Positions 12,772-24,840 of a DNA stretch of 64,000 bases are shown here, piece by piece. The first letter of the stretch is position 1. Each line of letters starts with the position of its first letter. The stretch is from Marsupella aquatica (lineage: Eukaryota > Marchantiophyta): positions 26,970,001 through 27,034,000 of the forward strand of contig OZ316892.1 of assembly GCA_973895155.1 (NCBI GenBank), given 5' to 3'. Made by a program: the position numbers and the translations under genes. Under the pieces are notes generated by a model. It was not told where the DNA came from, ran no database searches, and worked only from the letters and a program-made list of their open reading frames with translations.

Positions 12772-15549
12772 TCAAGCTTGTTGTCGGATGTCTTCTGGTT
12801 CGAGTAGCTCCACGAGGGTAACAGTCCGAGCTTGAGTAATTTCCATCAGCTCAGCCTGGCGTGGGGATCCTCGAGAGTAGGGTAGGCATCTCAAATGCCT
12901 TTCAGGATACATCAGGGGCATTCTTCTCCTTAGATAACATATGTCTATTCGAAGAGCTTCTCTATATATCCCAATCACGTCATAATTATTGCAAGTAGCA
13001 GCATATACTTGGGGATAATGATATAGGAAGTCATCAGAGTTCAGCATCCTGGAATAGAAAGGGTGAAGCCTCCATTTGACATCTCTGAAATACCGGTTGA
13101 AGTTGGTCAGAGTTTGAGAGGTGACATTGTTCCAGATCCTCTGTTTCTCAGCAAATGAGCTGGTTGAAACAAGGGTAACCTTGGGTTCTCGAGGAAGGTA
13201 AGCATTCTGGGGAGAAGTAGATTTCTTACTCTGCATGAGAAAAGAAACCACAAAATCTAGGGCATAAGCTGCCAAGTTCCCAAAGTATGCCAAAACTAAA
13301 TCTGAATCCTCCACCTCCACATCTCCTTGAAGTAGCATTTCAGCAAGAATAGGTCGGAAGTAGAGAGAGTCAGTCCAGAACTCGTCGAATTGTGCCATCT
13401 CCACTCTGGATTTCCAAAACACCTGAGATCAAAGATATAACTGGCCTCTGTCTTCTTGAGATAGTAGTATCTCCAAAACTCTCCAACCGGTGGTCTGTTG
13501 GCCTGCATTATTTTACAGGTCTCCACATATCTGTGCACTTGGGACTCTGGATGTCTCGGGTATCTACTCTCGATGGTGGCATTCTGAGGTGTCTGATAGA
13601 TGAGGTGACAACTGCTACTAAGTTTGGATTGGATCTTAAGGCAGTATTAACATCTTCAAATCCCTGCCTTGGGGATGACTCAAGAGAATTATCATAAGAT
13701 CTATAAGTTTCACCATCTGAGGGTGGATCAGAGTCTTCAGGTAGATCCTCTCTGAAGTAAGGGTGGTCATATTGTGACCGATTGTAGGTGGGTCCTTCGG
13801 TGGGTTCGTAGTTGGAATCAGGGCTGTAATGTTGCAAACCTGGGCTAGGAGTGGGACTAGCAGTTGGACATTGTTGGATCAAGTTGCTGACCACAGATGC
13901 TATCTGTCGAGGTTCACACTGAAGTATTTCTAGCAAGTCATCCACAATGGCTACACAGCTGATACTTTCTGTCACTGGAACAGGTTCACTTGTTCTAGGG
14001 GAGGGGGCTGTAAAGTGATAGGAGTACAGATCACAAACTCCATTGGTGCTGGTTCTCTTGGGGGAGAGGTCATTCTGACAGGGCTTAGCTGATCATGAAA
14101 TGGTGATCCCAAACTAACAGCCTCCATTCTCAAATTACTAACAACATCATATAGTCCATCATCACTGCAATCTCGGGGGTTTCACTTCCACAAAAATGGC
14201 ATATCACGTGCGACGAAGGATAGGGTCATTTTATTGGTTGTAAGGGAAGACTTAAGAATTTTTGTAGAAGAACAATAGGGTCTTTTAAATTCAATTTTGA
14301 GACTTATAAGAATATTAGGGCCTTTTTAATCCAATTTGGAATATTCCAAGAATATTCCAACTTTATAGGGGTTAAAAAATAATATAATTTTCTTACATTT
14401 TAGGGGGTCCAAGGCCTAAAAACGTCGCAGGTGATGGGGAGGTCCCCATGTAGTGAGACCCCCGAGACTGCAATTGAGAAGAGATGTCAACTTATCAATA
14501 AGTTGTTGATTCAATTCTTCTTTCGAAGGAGTGGACGAGCTGGTCCTTAGGATGACAGCAGTAGTTGGTGTAGCAACATCGTCTTGTTGATGAATGCTCC
14601 TTACTTCTTCAGCTTCTAGTGGATCTACATCCGTAGTTTGCCTGGGGGAATTCTCATTACTTATTGGATGACAAACAACTTCCCTGTTATGCATAGGAGA
14701 ATGTGTAGGAACTTCTAATGAAGCATCCTCCATAGGAACATCAGCATTCTCCAACGTTCTGATCATTCGAATTCAAAGGGGTGACATGTACAATGTCTTC
14801 CATGAGAATTTCTTCTTCAATACCCAGGTCAATTAGGAGTAACCCCCTCTCTGTCTCTTCCTCAAGATGTAAACAGTCATGGGCATAATAGAGCTGAGAG
14901 AGATAATTCTGCAAGCAAGTGGTCCTCCCCGATTCCAAGCTCCTTACTTGACCCTTCATTACATTAAACAGAAGTAGGGCCCAATTTACTTTTATAGCTC
15001 CACTGTGAGCAGCTACAATAGTGTTAGCCAAGGCCACAGGACAGAGGGTTGGCTTTTTCGGATGAAGAATGGGTACCAGAAATTCCATGAGCACTCTCAA
15101 TTCGGGATAAGTACACTGGGACAAGTTCCAGCCATTTTTGAGATTTCGAGTTCCTGAGAAGTATGGAGTAGATAAGTCCTGCTTCTTGGAATATAACGCC
15201 TCTCCTTCTGACGGGCATCCAAAGGCGTAAGCAATTTGCTCAACAGTCCATAGGCTGGGGCGAGCTCGAATCGTTTGCCTGAATTCAATCGGAATGATAG
15301 TCCCCTTTACAAAATCTTGTATGAGTCGAGCTCGACATTCCAGGGAATCTTGAGTAAGCGTTCCAATCCTAAGTGCTGTAAAGAGTCTTGTAAATTAGAA
15401 AGACTATCAGGCGCTCGTGGTATACGAGCTGCCACTACTTTTGAGACTGTTGGAGCTTCAATTTGATACTGTTCCTCAGCACCCAGGTTCGCCATAGCTG
15501 CAACGATAATTTGCGTGCTGCAAAGGTTACTTTCGAAGGGAAAGAGCAA
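12772..15549 (-). pseudogene. Decayed transposon-type protein, function unknown
   Basis: A series of minus-strand frames reads as one broken protein. It starts with MANLGAEEQYQIEAPTVSK near 15495, then a conserved-looking stretch at about 15280-14840 (TIRARPSLWTVEQIAYAFG, LRVLMEFLVPILHPKKPT). A low-complexity acidic region follows (14766-14416 and 13975-13508), and then a 216-codon frame at 13422-12772 (NRYFRDVKWRLHPFYSRML). At least one frameshift (near 15305) and a MITE at 14172-14466 interrupt it. I do not recognise the family. Its position between the two CGTAA clusters suggests it is encoded by the element. Confidence 0.45.
14172..14466. mobile_element. MITE of the P-like family (copy 1), 295 bp
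   Basis: The ends are CTCGGGGGTTTCACT and, at the right, AGTGAGACCCCCGAG: a 15-bp terminal inverted repeat with one mismatch. It is flanked by a perfect 8-bp target duplication ACTGCAAT (14164-14171 and 14467-14474). Both ends are homologous over about 100 bp to the ends of the large element at 21574-51348, including the subterminal word ATCACGTGCGACG. It is therefore an internal-deletion relative. It has no coding capacity. Confidence 0.9.
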
Positions 15550-15660
15550 GTGAATAGGGGTGGTGTAGAGACAAGAGTGAGCGCCTGAACTCTATGCTTG
15601 GTTCCTATCAAGGCATGAAGTCCCCGTTCTGTTGCTAAGTCCCGTTGCGAAGTTAGTTGT

Positions 15661-15766
15661 AGCGCCTTAACGTGAATTTTCCTTAAACGCGTAAGGCGTA
15701 AGCCGTAATCCCGTATCGGCGTAAACGCGTAAACCCATAACGCTTATACACGTAAATGCGTAATCC
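15661..15766. repeat. Cluster of GCGTAA/CGTAAA words, right
   Basis: This is the counterpart of the cluster near 12500. It contains CGCGTAAGGCGTAAGCCG and several further CGTAA words. It lies between the 5' end of the decayed minus-strand protein and the F-box C-terminal half. Confidence 0.7.
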
Positions 15767-15864
15767 CGTTATAAAGTATACCCATAGTTTACACTTGGCA
15801 CTTTAACAGCAACAGCAGGCTTAAACACTGTAAAAAGTTTAAATTTTTCAGTAGTTTCAGGTTT

Positions 15865-16746
15865 TTGGTATTACCCAATACTCACAAATGCAGTTGGCAA
15901 CAATGTCTGTCACTCTTCTCAATTCTTCCCACAAGGTTGCGCACAAAAAAAATTCCGCACCATATGGAAGGAGCTCTCTTGTTGCTTTGGGAAAAGAGTG
16001 AATTAGCGTTTAGAGAGAATGTTTATATTGCCAATGTTGTAACCCAGAAATGGGCAAAATTGCCACCTCCTAGTATCCAACCTTGTCAGTCCCACTCATC
16101 CAACGCTTTGATTTTGAGAGGGAAGTCTAAGTTGCTGATCTACAAAGTGATCAACCTTTGCAAGGAGGCTTCACACGATCAATTATGGGTCCAGATTTAC
16201 GATTCTCAGACAAACTTGTGCAAGAGTACTATTGTCGACACAAGTTTCAAAATCTGTAGCAATTTGGTGTATTTCAATGGACTTTTATACGTAGCAATTT
16301 TGCTCCCCCTTGAACTTCTGGCCATTGACCCAGAATCAATCAAAGTTAGTGCGCAAAAAATTGTGAACATGGCTTGCGATAGAGCAAATATGTTGTACCT
16401 CGTGGTGTGTGGAGGGCACCTTATGATGGTCATCGGGCTTGAAAACTTTGTTCGACTGCTGATGGTAGATCTGACTTTCCAGACTTTGAAACACTTATCT
16501 AAGGGCCCAAGATCGTTTCAAGAGCAATCAAATGGTCATTGTACTTATCGTAGTCCTGTAACTAATGGCCACCACATATTCTTCGATGTAGGGGTAACAT
16601 ATTACAAAAAACTTCTTGAGTATGACATGGAATCTAGCACTTTGACCTTGCAACGCGTCCCTCGGGATATGCTTGGACCAATTGTACGCAGAGGGGGGAA
16701 ACTTTTATGTTTTCAAGTTGGCCGAAATGCCTTTGCTATAGTTTAG
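15865..16746 (+). CDS. F-box protein, C-terminal kelch-like half
   Basis: A 293-codon open frame; the conserved part begins at the ATG at 15964. It reads as an F-box-associated or kelch-type beta-propeller: VYIANVVTQKWAKLPPP, then GLLYVAILLPLELLAID, then LLEYDMESSTLTLQRVP near the end. It has no F-box of its own, and none lies immediately upstream. It probably belongs with the F-box exon at 11292-11594, separated by the 11600-15860 insertion. The frame is intact, so the split is either recent or spliced out as a long intron. Confidence 0.6.
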   Translation: MVLPNTHKCSWQQCLSLFSILPTRLRTKKIPHHMEGALLLLWEKSELAFRENVYIANVVTQKWAKLPPPSIQPCQSHSSNALILRGKSKLLIYKVINLCKEASHDQLWVQIYDSQTNLCKSTIVDTSFKICSNLVYFNGLLYVAILLPLELLAIDPESIKVSAQKIVNMACDRANMLYLVVCGGHLMMVIGLENFVRLLMVDLTFQTLKHLSKGPRSFQEQSNGHCTYRSPVTNGHHIFFDVGVTYYKKLLEYDMESSTLTLQRVPRDMLGPIVRRGGKLLCFQVGRNAFAIV

Positions 16747-19700
16747 CTAGTTCATCAACTGATAAAACTAATTATCATTTACAGAAGGGGTTTACGCATA
16801 GGTATTCAACGATAACTACCCTGTCCCTCTCATTGTCTTCGTGGGCGAGAATGCGCCCGCCTCATCGGTCCCTTTAGGATTATAGGATAGATGTTCAACG
16901 GTAATGGACATCTTGCTGAATATCTCGATCTCGAAGTTTATTGCTTCTATTTTGGTGTAACTTGTTCGCGATTGTGAGGTGATAAGTGGTTTGCCATTCA
17001 ACCGATCACCCACCTCGAAGACCACAGAATGAGAGAACCATGTTTGTGATGCAGATATTGATCAGTTTAATGAATGCTTCAAGGATCTCAAGTCTTGCTG
17101 GATGAAAAGTCTTGATTAACCTCAACGGCCTCCACAAGTTCGTCAAGAATTAAAGGACTGCGAGAAGAAATTTTCAACATTGACGATTTGGATTTCTGCG
17201 AACAATTTTTGTTCCCTCTATAACTAATGTCAGTGCATTAATTGAGAAGAATGCATATTCAAGATATGTACTACTCATCATGAAAAAATCTTCTCTACTG
17301 AACCATCTTTGTGAAATATGAAAGTCTAAATCTTAAATGCCTGAAATGCGCATCTAATTTTTTTCTAGATCACTTGTCACATCCGACCAAGATAACAAAG
17401 TATAAACACTATGTTTCTACTCTATATCATATCTTCTACATTGTTCCATTGCGTAAATTTTGTTGGCTCAGTCCTGATGCCATCCCTCGTCGCTCTGTAG
17501 AACGCAGATAGACATATCTGTAATTGACCACATATATTTGCTTATCAAATAACATAAGACCTCCACAAAGAAGCATGCTACTGGAGTCTGAACAACCCAA
17601 ATTGAGCATTGAACAATCCAAATTGAGCACCCTAACACTAGCAACTTAGTTTTCAGTTAGTGCATAAGTAGCTGTGCAAGTTGGTTGGTTTCAAAATCAT
17701 TTGATTGGTTAGTTTGGTCACCAAGGAACGGTTGAGGCTTTGGCTTTTGACATTTTTATTTCTTGTCCTATCCACTTGGTCCTATTTCTTGTTCAAATAA
17801 CCAACTACTTCAGCCATATTACAGGTCATGCTACGGTATGGTGTGGTGCAGCTGCCACCGTGCCCTCCCTAGGGTTATTCGTGGTACTTCTGAAGAAACC
17901 TCAAGCCTTAACTATTCTAGAATCTAAATGCCTAAAATGTGCATCTCAAGGCCCATTTGAAATGGGCATCTTAAAGGGCCACAATGGTACTTCTGAAAAA
18001 ACCTCAAGCCTTAAGGATTCTGAAACCTATGCAAGACATTAAGCATGAGAAATGAGACTTAACTAGATTGATTGTTTCATCCAAAAAGACCAGGGGAGGG
18101 TTGTATTTCTCTAGGCCTAAGAAATTTTTATGAACAAGAAATAGTACCAAGTTGGTAGGAAAAGAAATAGAAAAGCCTAAAACCTAAACCTCAACTGTTT
18201 CTTGATACCATAGAAATCAATGTAATGACTCTCAAACCCCCCAACTTTTTCAACTCCTTATCCACTAACTAAAAACTAAGTTGCTGGTCCTCAATATGCT
18301 AAAAGTGCTAAAAGGCCTAGGAAATTTTTCTTTTAACTAATTTCTTTGAAGAATTATCCATTAGAATTCTATCGCCTGAGTGACCGGTGAGAATCATTAT
18401 CCATTATACTCTAATGACAGGATCTCAATACACTACAAGGACTAGGAGGTTTTTAAATTTTTTTCCCTGATTTTGGTACAAGTAGCGGGAGATTAACTGT
18501 AGCTTTTAAGATGCCCATTTCAAATGGGCCTTTGAGATGCATATTTCACACATTTAGACTCCAAAATCCTTAAGGCTTGAGGTTCTAATTATGTTCTGGT
18601 AACAGGACCTTAATACACTAAAAAGCCTAGGAATTTTTTTTTAACTAATTTCTTTGAAGACTATCCATTTGAATTTCATCCCCCCTAAATTGACCAGTGA
18701 GAATCATTGTCCATTATGCTCTGGTAACAGGACCTCAATATACTAAAAGGCCCATGAGATTTTTATTTATTTATTTTTGTACTGATCCTAGTAGAAGTAG
18801 TGGAAAATTGACTATGATCTTTTAAGATGCGCATTTCAAGCATTTAGCTGAGGATCTCCAGAAGTATCACGACTCGCCTTGAGGAAGGCACGGTTGGCAA
18901 TTGCACCATATCATAGCATAGCCTCCAATGTGTTTGAGGCACTTGGTTCTTTGAACAAGAAATTGAACCAAGTGGTTAGGACAAGAAATAGAAATATCAA
19001 AGCCTAAAGCCTAAACCAATGCAATGACTCTGAAACTAACTAACTTGCCCAGCTCCTTATCCACTAATTCAAAACTAAGTCATTGGTATCGGGATGCTCA
19101 ATTTGGGCATTTTAATAGCCTGCTACATGTGCTTTTATGTCATATGCTTAGCAAAGTGTGCACTAGGTTCAGGTAAATGCAATTAGATTGTACTAATCTT
19201 TTCTTTCCTTTAATTGTGTTTATACCTGTGATCGAAGCCTCCCCAACTACTCCTTATTAACGATTGGTACCCCTTTTACCATGAGGTTGGTAGGATTCAA
19301 TATTTTTTTCAAGTGAACGTCTGCATGAGGATAGTGTTTCTAAGGTAAATCTATAATGAAAGTCGAATCCCATGATGCTACGGCGACTGGTGTAGTCCTC
19401 ATTTTGACACGAGTCACAATTTTACAGTGACACATTGTGGGTCATGCTATTGTATGTTGCATCTTGCCAATCTTGCCCTCCCTAGGGTAAGTTGTGCTAC
19501 TTTTGAAGAACTTCAAGCCTTAGGGATTCTAGAATCTAAATGACTAAAATGTGCAATTTAAAGGGCCATAGTCAATTTCTCATTACTTCTACTCAGATCA
19601 GTAAAAAAATAAGAAAAACCTTCTAGATCTTTTAGTGTATTGAGGCCCTGTTACCAGAGCACAATGAACAATAATAGCTCATCAAAACTATAGTTGAAGC

Positions 19701-20198
19701 TCTTATTTTGGGGGAAAGTATGCACTCAGTGCCCTTTAGAAAGGACAAGGTACACCAGAACCTCATAAGCCTCTCTCATCATTGATAATCATAATCTATC
19801 CCACCCACGTGCCAAAACACCCGCCTCCTAAGCCTCCAATATCAAAAGGGTTTTGCAAGATATTAAACATGGGAAAAGAGATTTGACTATAGTAGATGGA
19901 TTATTTCATCCAAAAAGACCAAAGAAAGACGGTGCCCAGAGTTTGCTGCTTGCCTAGGATTTTACATGAACAAGCAATGGGACCCCAGATAGCACCAAGT
20001 ACATGGGTGGGAAAAGAATTACAAAAGCCCAAATCCAAACTTGACTCCAAAAAGACAAAGGGGGAGAATGGGTAGGACAAAAAATAGAAAGTCTAAAGCC
20101 TAAATCTGAACCGTCCCAAACTAAACGATGCACCAAGTTTCCAGGGTCAAGACAATAATGATTATTTATGATGGGAGAGGCTAACGAGGTTATGCCCC
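16747..20198. repeat. Gene-poor region of dispersed inverted repeats
   Basis: No gene is supported. One repeat family recurs in both orientations near 17880-18040, 18400-18620, 18620-18850 and 19440-19700. Its words include CAAGCCTTA..GATTCTAGAATC, CCCATTTGAAATGGGC (an internal palindrome) and AGGACCTCAATACACTA. The arrangement suggests several mutually inverted MITE-like copies, but the ends were not resolved. Confidence 0.55.
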
Positions 20199-21398
20199 AT
20201 AATTTATATTAATTAGTTATTTAGTGTACAAAACTAATAAATGTATCAATTCTAGAAAAATAAGTTATAGTTGAAGGTCAATTGAAAAAAATAAGTATCA
20301 TCTAAGTAGTGGTGGTAGGTGTCAGCTAATGAGTAATCAAATAAAGCAATATGGAATGCCCAAAATTGTTACATGATCACAATGAAAGAATATATATTTG
20401 AGAAAAAATCTCAATACAAATCAAACTAAAAATAAAATATTTTACAAATTGCAGGAAAAGTCATAAAAAAATAATAAGATGCCCAAAATTGTTACATGGT
20501 CACAACGAAAAAACATCTTTTCATATAATGATCATTTATGATGGGAGAGGCTTACGAGATTATGCCCCCAGAGACTAACCGGCACAAGTATTTTAACACA
20601 TGGGTGGGAAACAAACGTGAAATTACCGTCATTTGAGCTAGGCTAACATGGACCAATATTACGGCCCTACATCACGATTGTAAACGGCAACAGACATTCA
20701 CCTACTTCGTAAAGATTGCAACAGAAGAACGCATAGCTGAATGAAGGTTGCGTTTTAGAAAGCTCATTACCGGAACGAGAAAATCTATAATGACGATAAG
20801 AAGCTCGGTTTTGGATTGGATGAGTTCAGAATGACGCATAGCTGAATAAAGATTGTGATTTCTGGATGTAATTACGAGCGTATATTAAAAATCTCATTGG
20901 CGGGACAACAAAGTGTATAATGGCGGTCATAAGTTCGATGGTGAATTGACGATTTTAGAAAACTATGTGCAGACAATTGCAATGGGAAATAGACCATTTT
21001 TTGCGCCGTGGGGCGCCACTTTAAAGAATCTCAAGCCGTTGGTGGAATCCACGGGATTGCAGAATTTCATCTCCCTCATCTTTCCGGACGAAGGCATTTC
21101 TTCTGTCATTCACCAGCTCAATGAAGGAGTGGAGGTGTTGCAAAGTGGAATCAAATTTTACCGGCTAAACTTCACAATGTCGGATAGTAATTGTTATAGT
21201 ATCTTATAATTAGAAAATCAGGACCTGAGGGTCTCCGTAGAAAACACCGTCGCCACTGAAGTTCATGCAATTGCAGCATCTATGTCCGCTGTTGAATACG
21301 AATCAGAATACAATTAAGCACGATGAGATCAAGGACAAAATAACAAAAGCTTCGATACTCAAAGAACACTTTTTTTATTAAATTTTTTTGTTTTGTGT
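20199..21398. repeat. Tandem duplication, copy 1 (uninterrupted)
   Basis: This block of about 1.2 kb begins ATTTATATTAATTAGTTATT. It is followed by a second copy whose first part is 21399-21573 and whose remainder is 51349-52120. Copy 1 retains the unfilled sites of both transposons that hit copy 2: TATGGAAT at 20350-20357 and CAGCTCAA ending at 21121. It is therefore an internal control for those insertions. Confidence 0.9.
20913..21209 (+). pseudogene. RPW8-like N-terminal fragment (copy 1)
   Basis: RPW8 domains are helical N-terminal domains of some plant NLR immune receptors. The frame reads VQTIAMGNRPFFAPWGATLK, then NLKPLV and VIHQLNEGVEVLQSGIKF. This resembles the RPW8 pattern of a four-helix segment followed by a leucine-rich, Gly-Val/Leu-containing stretch. 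The position equivalent to copy 2's ATG is GTG here. The related downstream sequence QDLRVSVENTV continues after the stop in another frame. No NB-ARC or LRR follows. The assignment is by pattern only. Confidence 0.35.
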
Positions 21399-21573
21399 AC
21401 AATTTATATTAATTAGTTATTTAGTGTACAAAACTAATAAATGTATCGATTCTAGAAAAATATTGACTAGGGAAGATAAGTTATAGTTGAAGGTCAATTG
21501 AAAAAAACAAGTATCATCTAAGTAGTGGTGGTAGATGTCAGCTAATGAGTAATCAAATAAAGTAATATGGAAT
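21399..21573. repeat. Tandem duplication, copy 2, left part
   Basis: This repeats 20199-20357 with few differences (a 14-bp extra segment near 21465). It ends with TATGGAAT, the target duplication of the P-like transposon, and resumes at 51349. Confidence 0.9.
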
Positions 21574-22316
21574 CTCGGAGGGTCACTTCCGCGGAAGTGC
21601 CACATCACGTGCGATGAAGTATAGGGCCATTTAATTGGGTTCGGCGGAAGACTTCCGAAGTTTTGTGGAAGAACAATAGGGTCCGTTTTAATTGTTGGGT
21701 CGCTTTAAAGAATAATAGGTATTTATTAAATGGGACATATTCCACGGAAGATATCCATGAAAGTTAGGGTTGCTTGCAATAGTTCTACATGGGACACGCG
21801 GCATGTTGTGATTGGTCCAAGTGTCATAATATAATTGGTACACGTGTAGGGTACTATAGTCAAAATTTAGTTCGGGGTTTTGGGGTTTGGGGTTTTGGGG
21901 TAACTTCTTTGGGGGGGCTGAATGCCGGTTTTGGAGGGGGCCCATGGTTTCCCCTCTCGATTTGCAGGAGCCGTTGATTTCTAGATCCAATGGCCTACAA
22001 ATGCCCGAGTTTAGGGTAACCTATTATCAACGAGAGGGGGGGCAAAAGGCACAAGGGCACTAGGGCCCATGGGAAGCACGACCGCACGGGAGGACCTTCG
22101 TTTCGAAAAAACATTTCTGCTGCGTTGAGATTGAGTTGCAGCTGCAACATTGGAGAGGAGGCTGTCGAGTATGCTGGAGGTCAAGAACTATTGCAAGGCT
22201 GCATTGGTCGAGAACTGTTACGGTTGCATTGGAGAGGAGGCCAGAGGTGGAGAGGAGCCGCTACTGCAACATTCAAGAGGTGTTGTGGACTTGCCATTTT
22301 TGTGCATCACCTGCGG
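21574..22316 (+). other. P-like element, left end and putative 5' leader
   Basis: The first 200 bp are homologous to the MITEs at 14172 and 36383. From about 22100 a GC-richer stretch (ATTGGAGAGGAGGC twice) looks like a transcribed leader or first exon. The gypsy element interrupts it at 22317 and it resumes at 41948. Confidence 0.5.
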
Positions 22317-23589
22317 TGTCGTAAAGAAATGAGTTTTGGAGTTAGAATACCTCACATAGTTTCTCATTCCATTAGACATTATTAAAAATTAAATAAAATT
22401 AAAAATGTGACTTAGAGTAGTCATTTATAAATTATTAGATATAATAGACCAAAATCATAGAATATGTAAAAATAAAATAGTATACCAAAATAATAGTATA
22501 CCAAATGAGTATAGTAGACCAAATGAATATAGTAGGCCAAATGAGTATACTATATCAAATGAGTATAGTAAACCAAATGAGTATAGTAGGCCAAGATAAT
22601 AAAATAGGACAAAAATAAGATAGTGTGCCAAAAAATTGGGCTAGCAAATTGTGGATAGTCCATTTTACAAACAGTGTGCTAAGATAGTGGGCAAAATAGT
22701 GGGCTAGCAAATTGTGTATAGTCCACTTTAAAAAATAGTGTGCTAAGATAGTGGGCAAAAAAAGTGGGCTAGCAAATTGTGGGTGGTCAACATTTCAAAG
22801 TACAAATAGAAGGGAACTTGCTTCCCATAGGGCATTGTGTTCCCACTATTGAGAGTGGAGTCCATGGTTTGCCTTGATATAATGGAGGGCTATGCCGCCG
22901 ATTTTCATGATGGAAGGAATTGAGGATTTTTCTTATGGTCATGGAGGACTATGCCACCACTTGAGCACCTTAATTTAAATACTCAAATCTGGCAAGGACG
23001 ACTATGTCGCCTGTATCAAGGATATATTATCAAAGGTTACCTTGTACCTTAGGTTTAGCTATTCCCATAGATTGTGAATGATGTTGCATGGGTTGCCAAG
23101 AGTGCATAGACCACCGGGAGTGATTGTCAACCCATTTTTGATTAGATTACATTGTTTAGATAAAAATGTAATGCGTCAAACACTTATGTATCAGTTTGGT
23201 ATAGATTTTGCCATCATGGTTATGAATTTAAATGTTCCACTCATATATCCCGTAGTTACTTATGAAGAAGAGTGGGTGTGTACTATCTATATTTTGTATT
23301 AGAAAGGATGGATTTGAATCAGGTCCTTAGTCCAATCTTAAATTTGATGTCTTTCTTGAGTCTAAAGATTATTGTGCGAAGGAAGATAGCGTGTAGGGAA
23401 ATCTTAATAAGAAAGTTTTGAGAAGAGTCGTATAATATTATAGTATCTTCATAAGAAGCTCTAATACTCTACGGGGATCATCCAAGGGGAACTTTAAGTA
23501 TTTTTGTGCTTGTATAGTTTAGGTGAGTAGTCATATTTGCACAGGCAGCAAGGCCCAGTGCCTCTCGAGTAGTTTAAAACCCCAAGACA
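22317..23589 (+). repeat. 5' LTR of the gypsy element
   Basis: It is 1273 bp, begins TGTCGTAAAG and ends CCCCAAGACA. U3 has tandem 18-bp units of GAGTATAGTAGACCAAAT and a longer unit with CTAGCAAATTGTGGATAGTC. The probable TATA box reads TACAAATA at 22801-22808, mutated relative to TATAAATA in the other LTR. Confidence 0.93.
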
Positions 23590-23667
23590 CAATTGGTGAC
23601 CATACTGGGGAATCTTGAGGCCTGTGCCTAATCTGATCAGTTGGAAGGAAGGTCCGTGATAGAAGAA

Positions 23668-24284
23668 ATGGGAAACATGGAGGACATGCAAGAGATGTTT
23701 ATGGCAATGATGAGAGCCATAAAGCAACAAGATGCAGAGGAGAACAATCAACGTGAGCACTTGAACCGTGTGTCAAAGTGTTTACATTCAATTTTATCTC
23801 GAAAGGAACGATTTGATGGGAAAATTGTAACAAGGTACCTAAAGGAATCTTGGACGGAAGCCACAATTCATAAGCTAGATGGCAAGATTTTTGTGGAAGA
23901 GTTTTCAACATTGGTGGAGCCAAAACTCAAGGGAGTAGTCAATAAGCTAGTAGGCGAGGGTGATTCATGGGAGAAGTTTGAGTTGCGAATGAAGGAAGAA
24001 TTTCAAGCTGAAGATGCTGATCGAGTGACTCAAGCAACATTCTTGGATTGGATAAGTGAGCGAAACAAAGGATTGGGGCCGCAAGAGTTGTTGCGTGAGT
24101 TCAATAGGAAGTTCAACCAGTTGTCTTCTGTTGAAGCTCAGGTAATCAAGCTACAAAAGTCAACCTTGTTCTTGCGATCTGCTGATGAACTATTACAAGA
24201 TGAGTTGGAGAATGCACTTGACTTGCTTGATCCTCAACGCTCTGAACAAGCAGTAGAGTGGGAGCAAGTGGAAAGGGCCGTCAT
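23668..24284 (+). pseudogene. gag: gypsy gag, 5' part
   Basis: Gag forms the particle that packages the element's RNA. The ATG at 23668 opens a retrotransposon gag-type domain: SWTEATIHKL, WEKFELRMKEEF, then LREFNRKFNQL. The frame is cut at 24284 by the CACTA element. It resumes in the same frame at 35133-35135, once one copy of the CAT target duplication is discounted, and continues to the zinc knuckle. Confidence 0.85.
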
Positions 24285-24299
24285 CACTACTACATATTT

Positions 24300-24840
24300 G
24301 CCAATTTTGCGAAGGCGTTTTACAAGAGGAAGAAAGCTTTGCAAGATTAATCTCATCGCTAAACTTGCGATCCGATACGCATCGCACTTAGCGAATCTAC
24401 ACACATCGCAACACATAATTGCGAAACTTAGACCATCGCAACATTTTACGATACTTCAGGTATCGCAAAACATTTCCGAAGCAATTACCATTGAACAAGT
24501 TAGCGATCTTTACCGCTTCGCAAATTCATTGAGATGCGCCGGAAAACTAAATGGTTGCGAATATTGAAGCATCTCAAAAGATTTTGCGAGTCTTATTATC
24601 TCGCAAATGAGCGATGTTTGTGGAATATATGGCTAACTTGCGATAGTAATAGGCTCGCAAATCCTGTGCCTGTCTAGGGTCTCATTTTGTGAATGTTTTG
24701 GTTTCGCAACTTTGAGATGGTGGTATCTTCGGAAGTTTGCGATGAGGGAATGATGGCAATTAGGGAGCAGTTAAGTATCGCAAATGTAGCGATGAGTTTG
24801 CGGGTGTAGGGGTTTCGCAAGATGTTTCGCAAAATATTAT
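24300..24840. repeat. CACTA 1 left subterminal TTGCGA cluster
   Basis: Roughly 25 copies of TTGCGA or its complement TCGCAA, in both orientations, lie in about 540 bp (for example TTTGCGATAG, ATCGCAAAAC, TTTCGCAAG). Such arrays are the known binding sites of TNPA-type proteins in En/Spm elements; the role here is by analogy. Confidence 0.85.

Larger units (their letters stand above)
11600..15860. mobile_element. Probable transposon of unknown class splitting the F-box gene
   Basis: This block separates the F-box exon from its likely C-terminal half. It has decayed minus-strand ORFs in the middle, and each flank carries a dense cluster of short CGTAA-type words (12481-12566 and 15661-15766). 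This is the pattern expected of subterminal transposase-binding sites. I could not find convincing terminal inverted repeats or a target duplication, so the boundaries and class are inferred. Confidence 0.4.

Noticed and set aside
12772-15549. Assignment of the minus-strand frames to a plant mobile domain or gag family
   Set aside because: A faint resemblance only; no diagnostic motif could be confirmed by eye.
16816-17025. 69-codon minus-strand ORF downstream of the F-box half
   Set aside because: No recognised similarity, no splice partners and no context to support a gene.
23078-23302. 74-codon ORF inside the 5' LTR
   Set aside because: The equivalent 3' LTR copy is not conserved as a frame and there is no known domain; chance frame.
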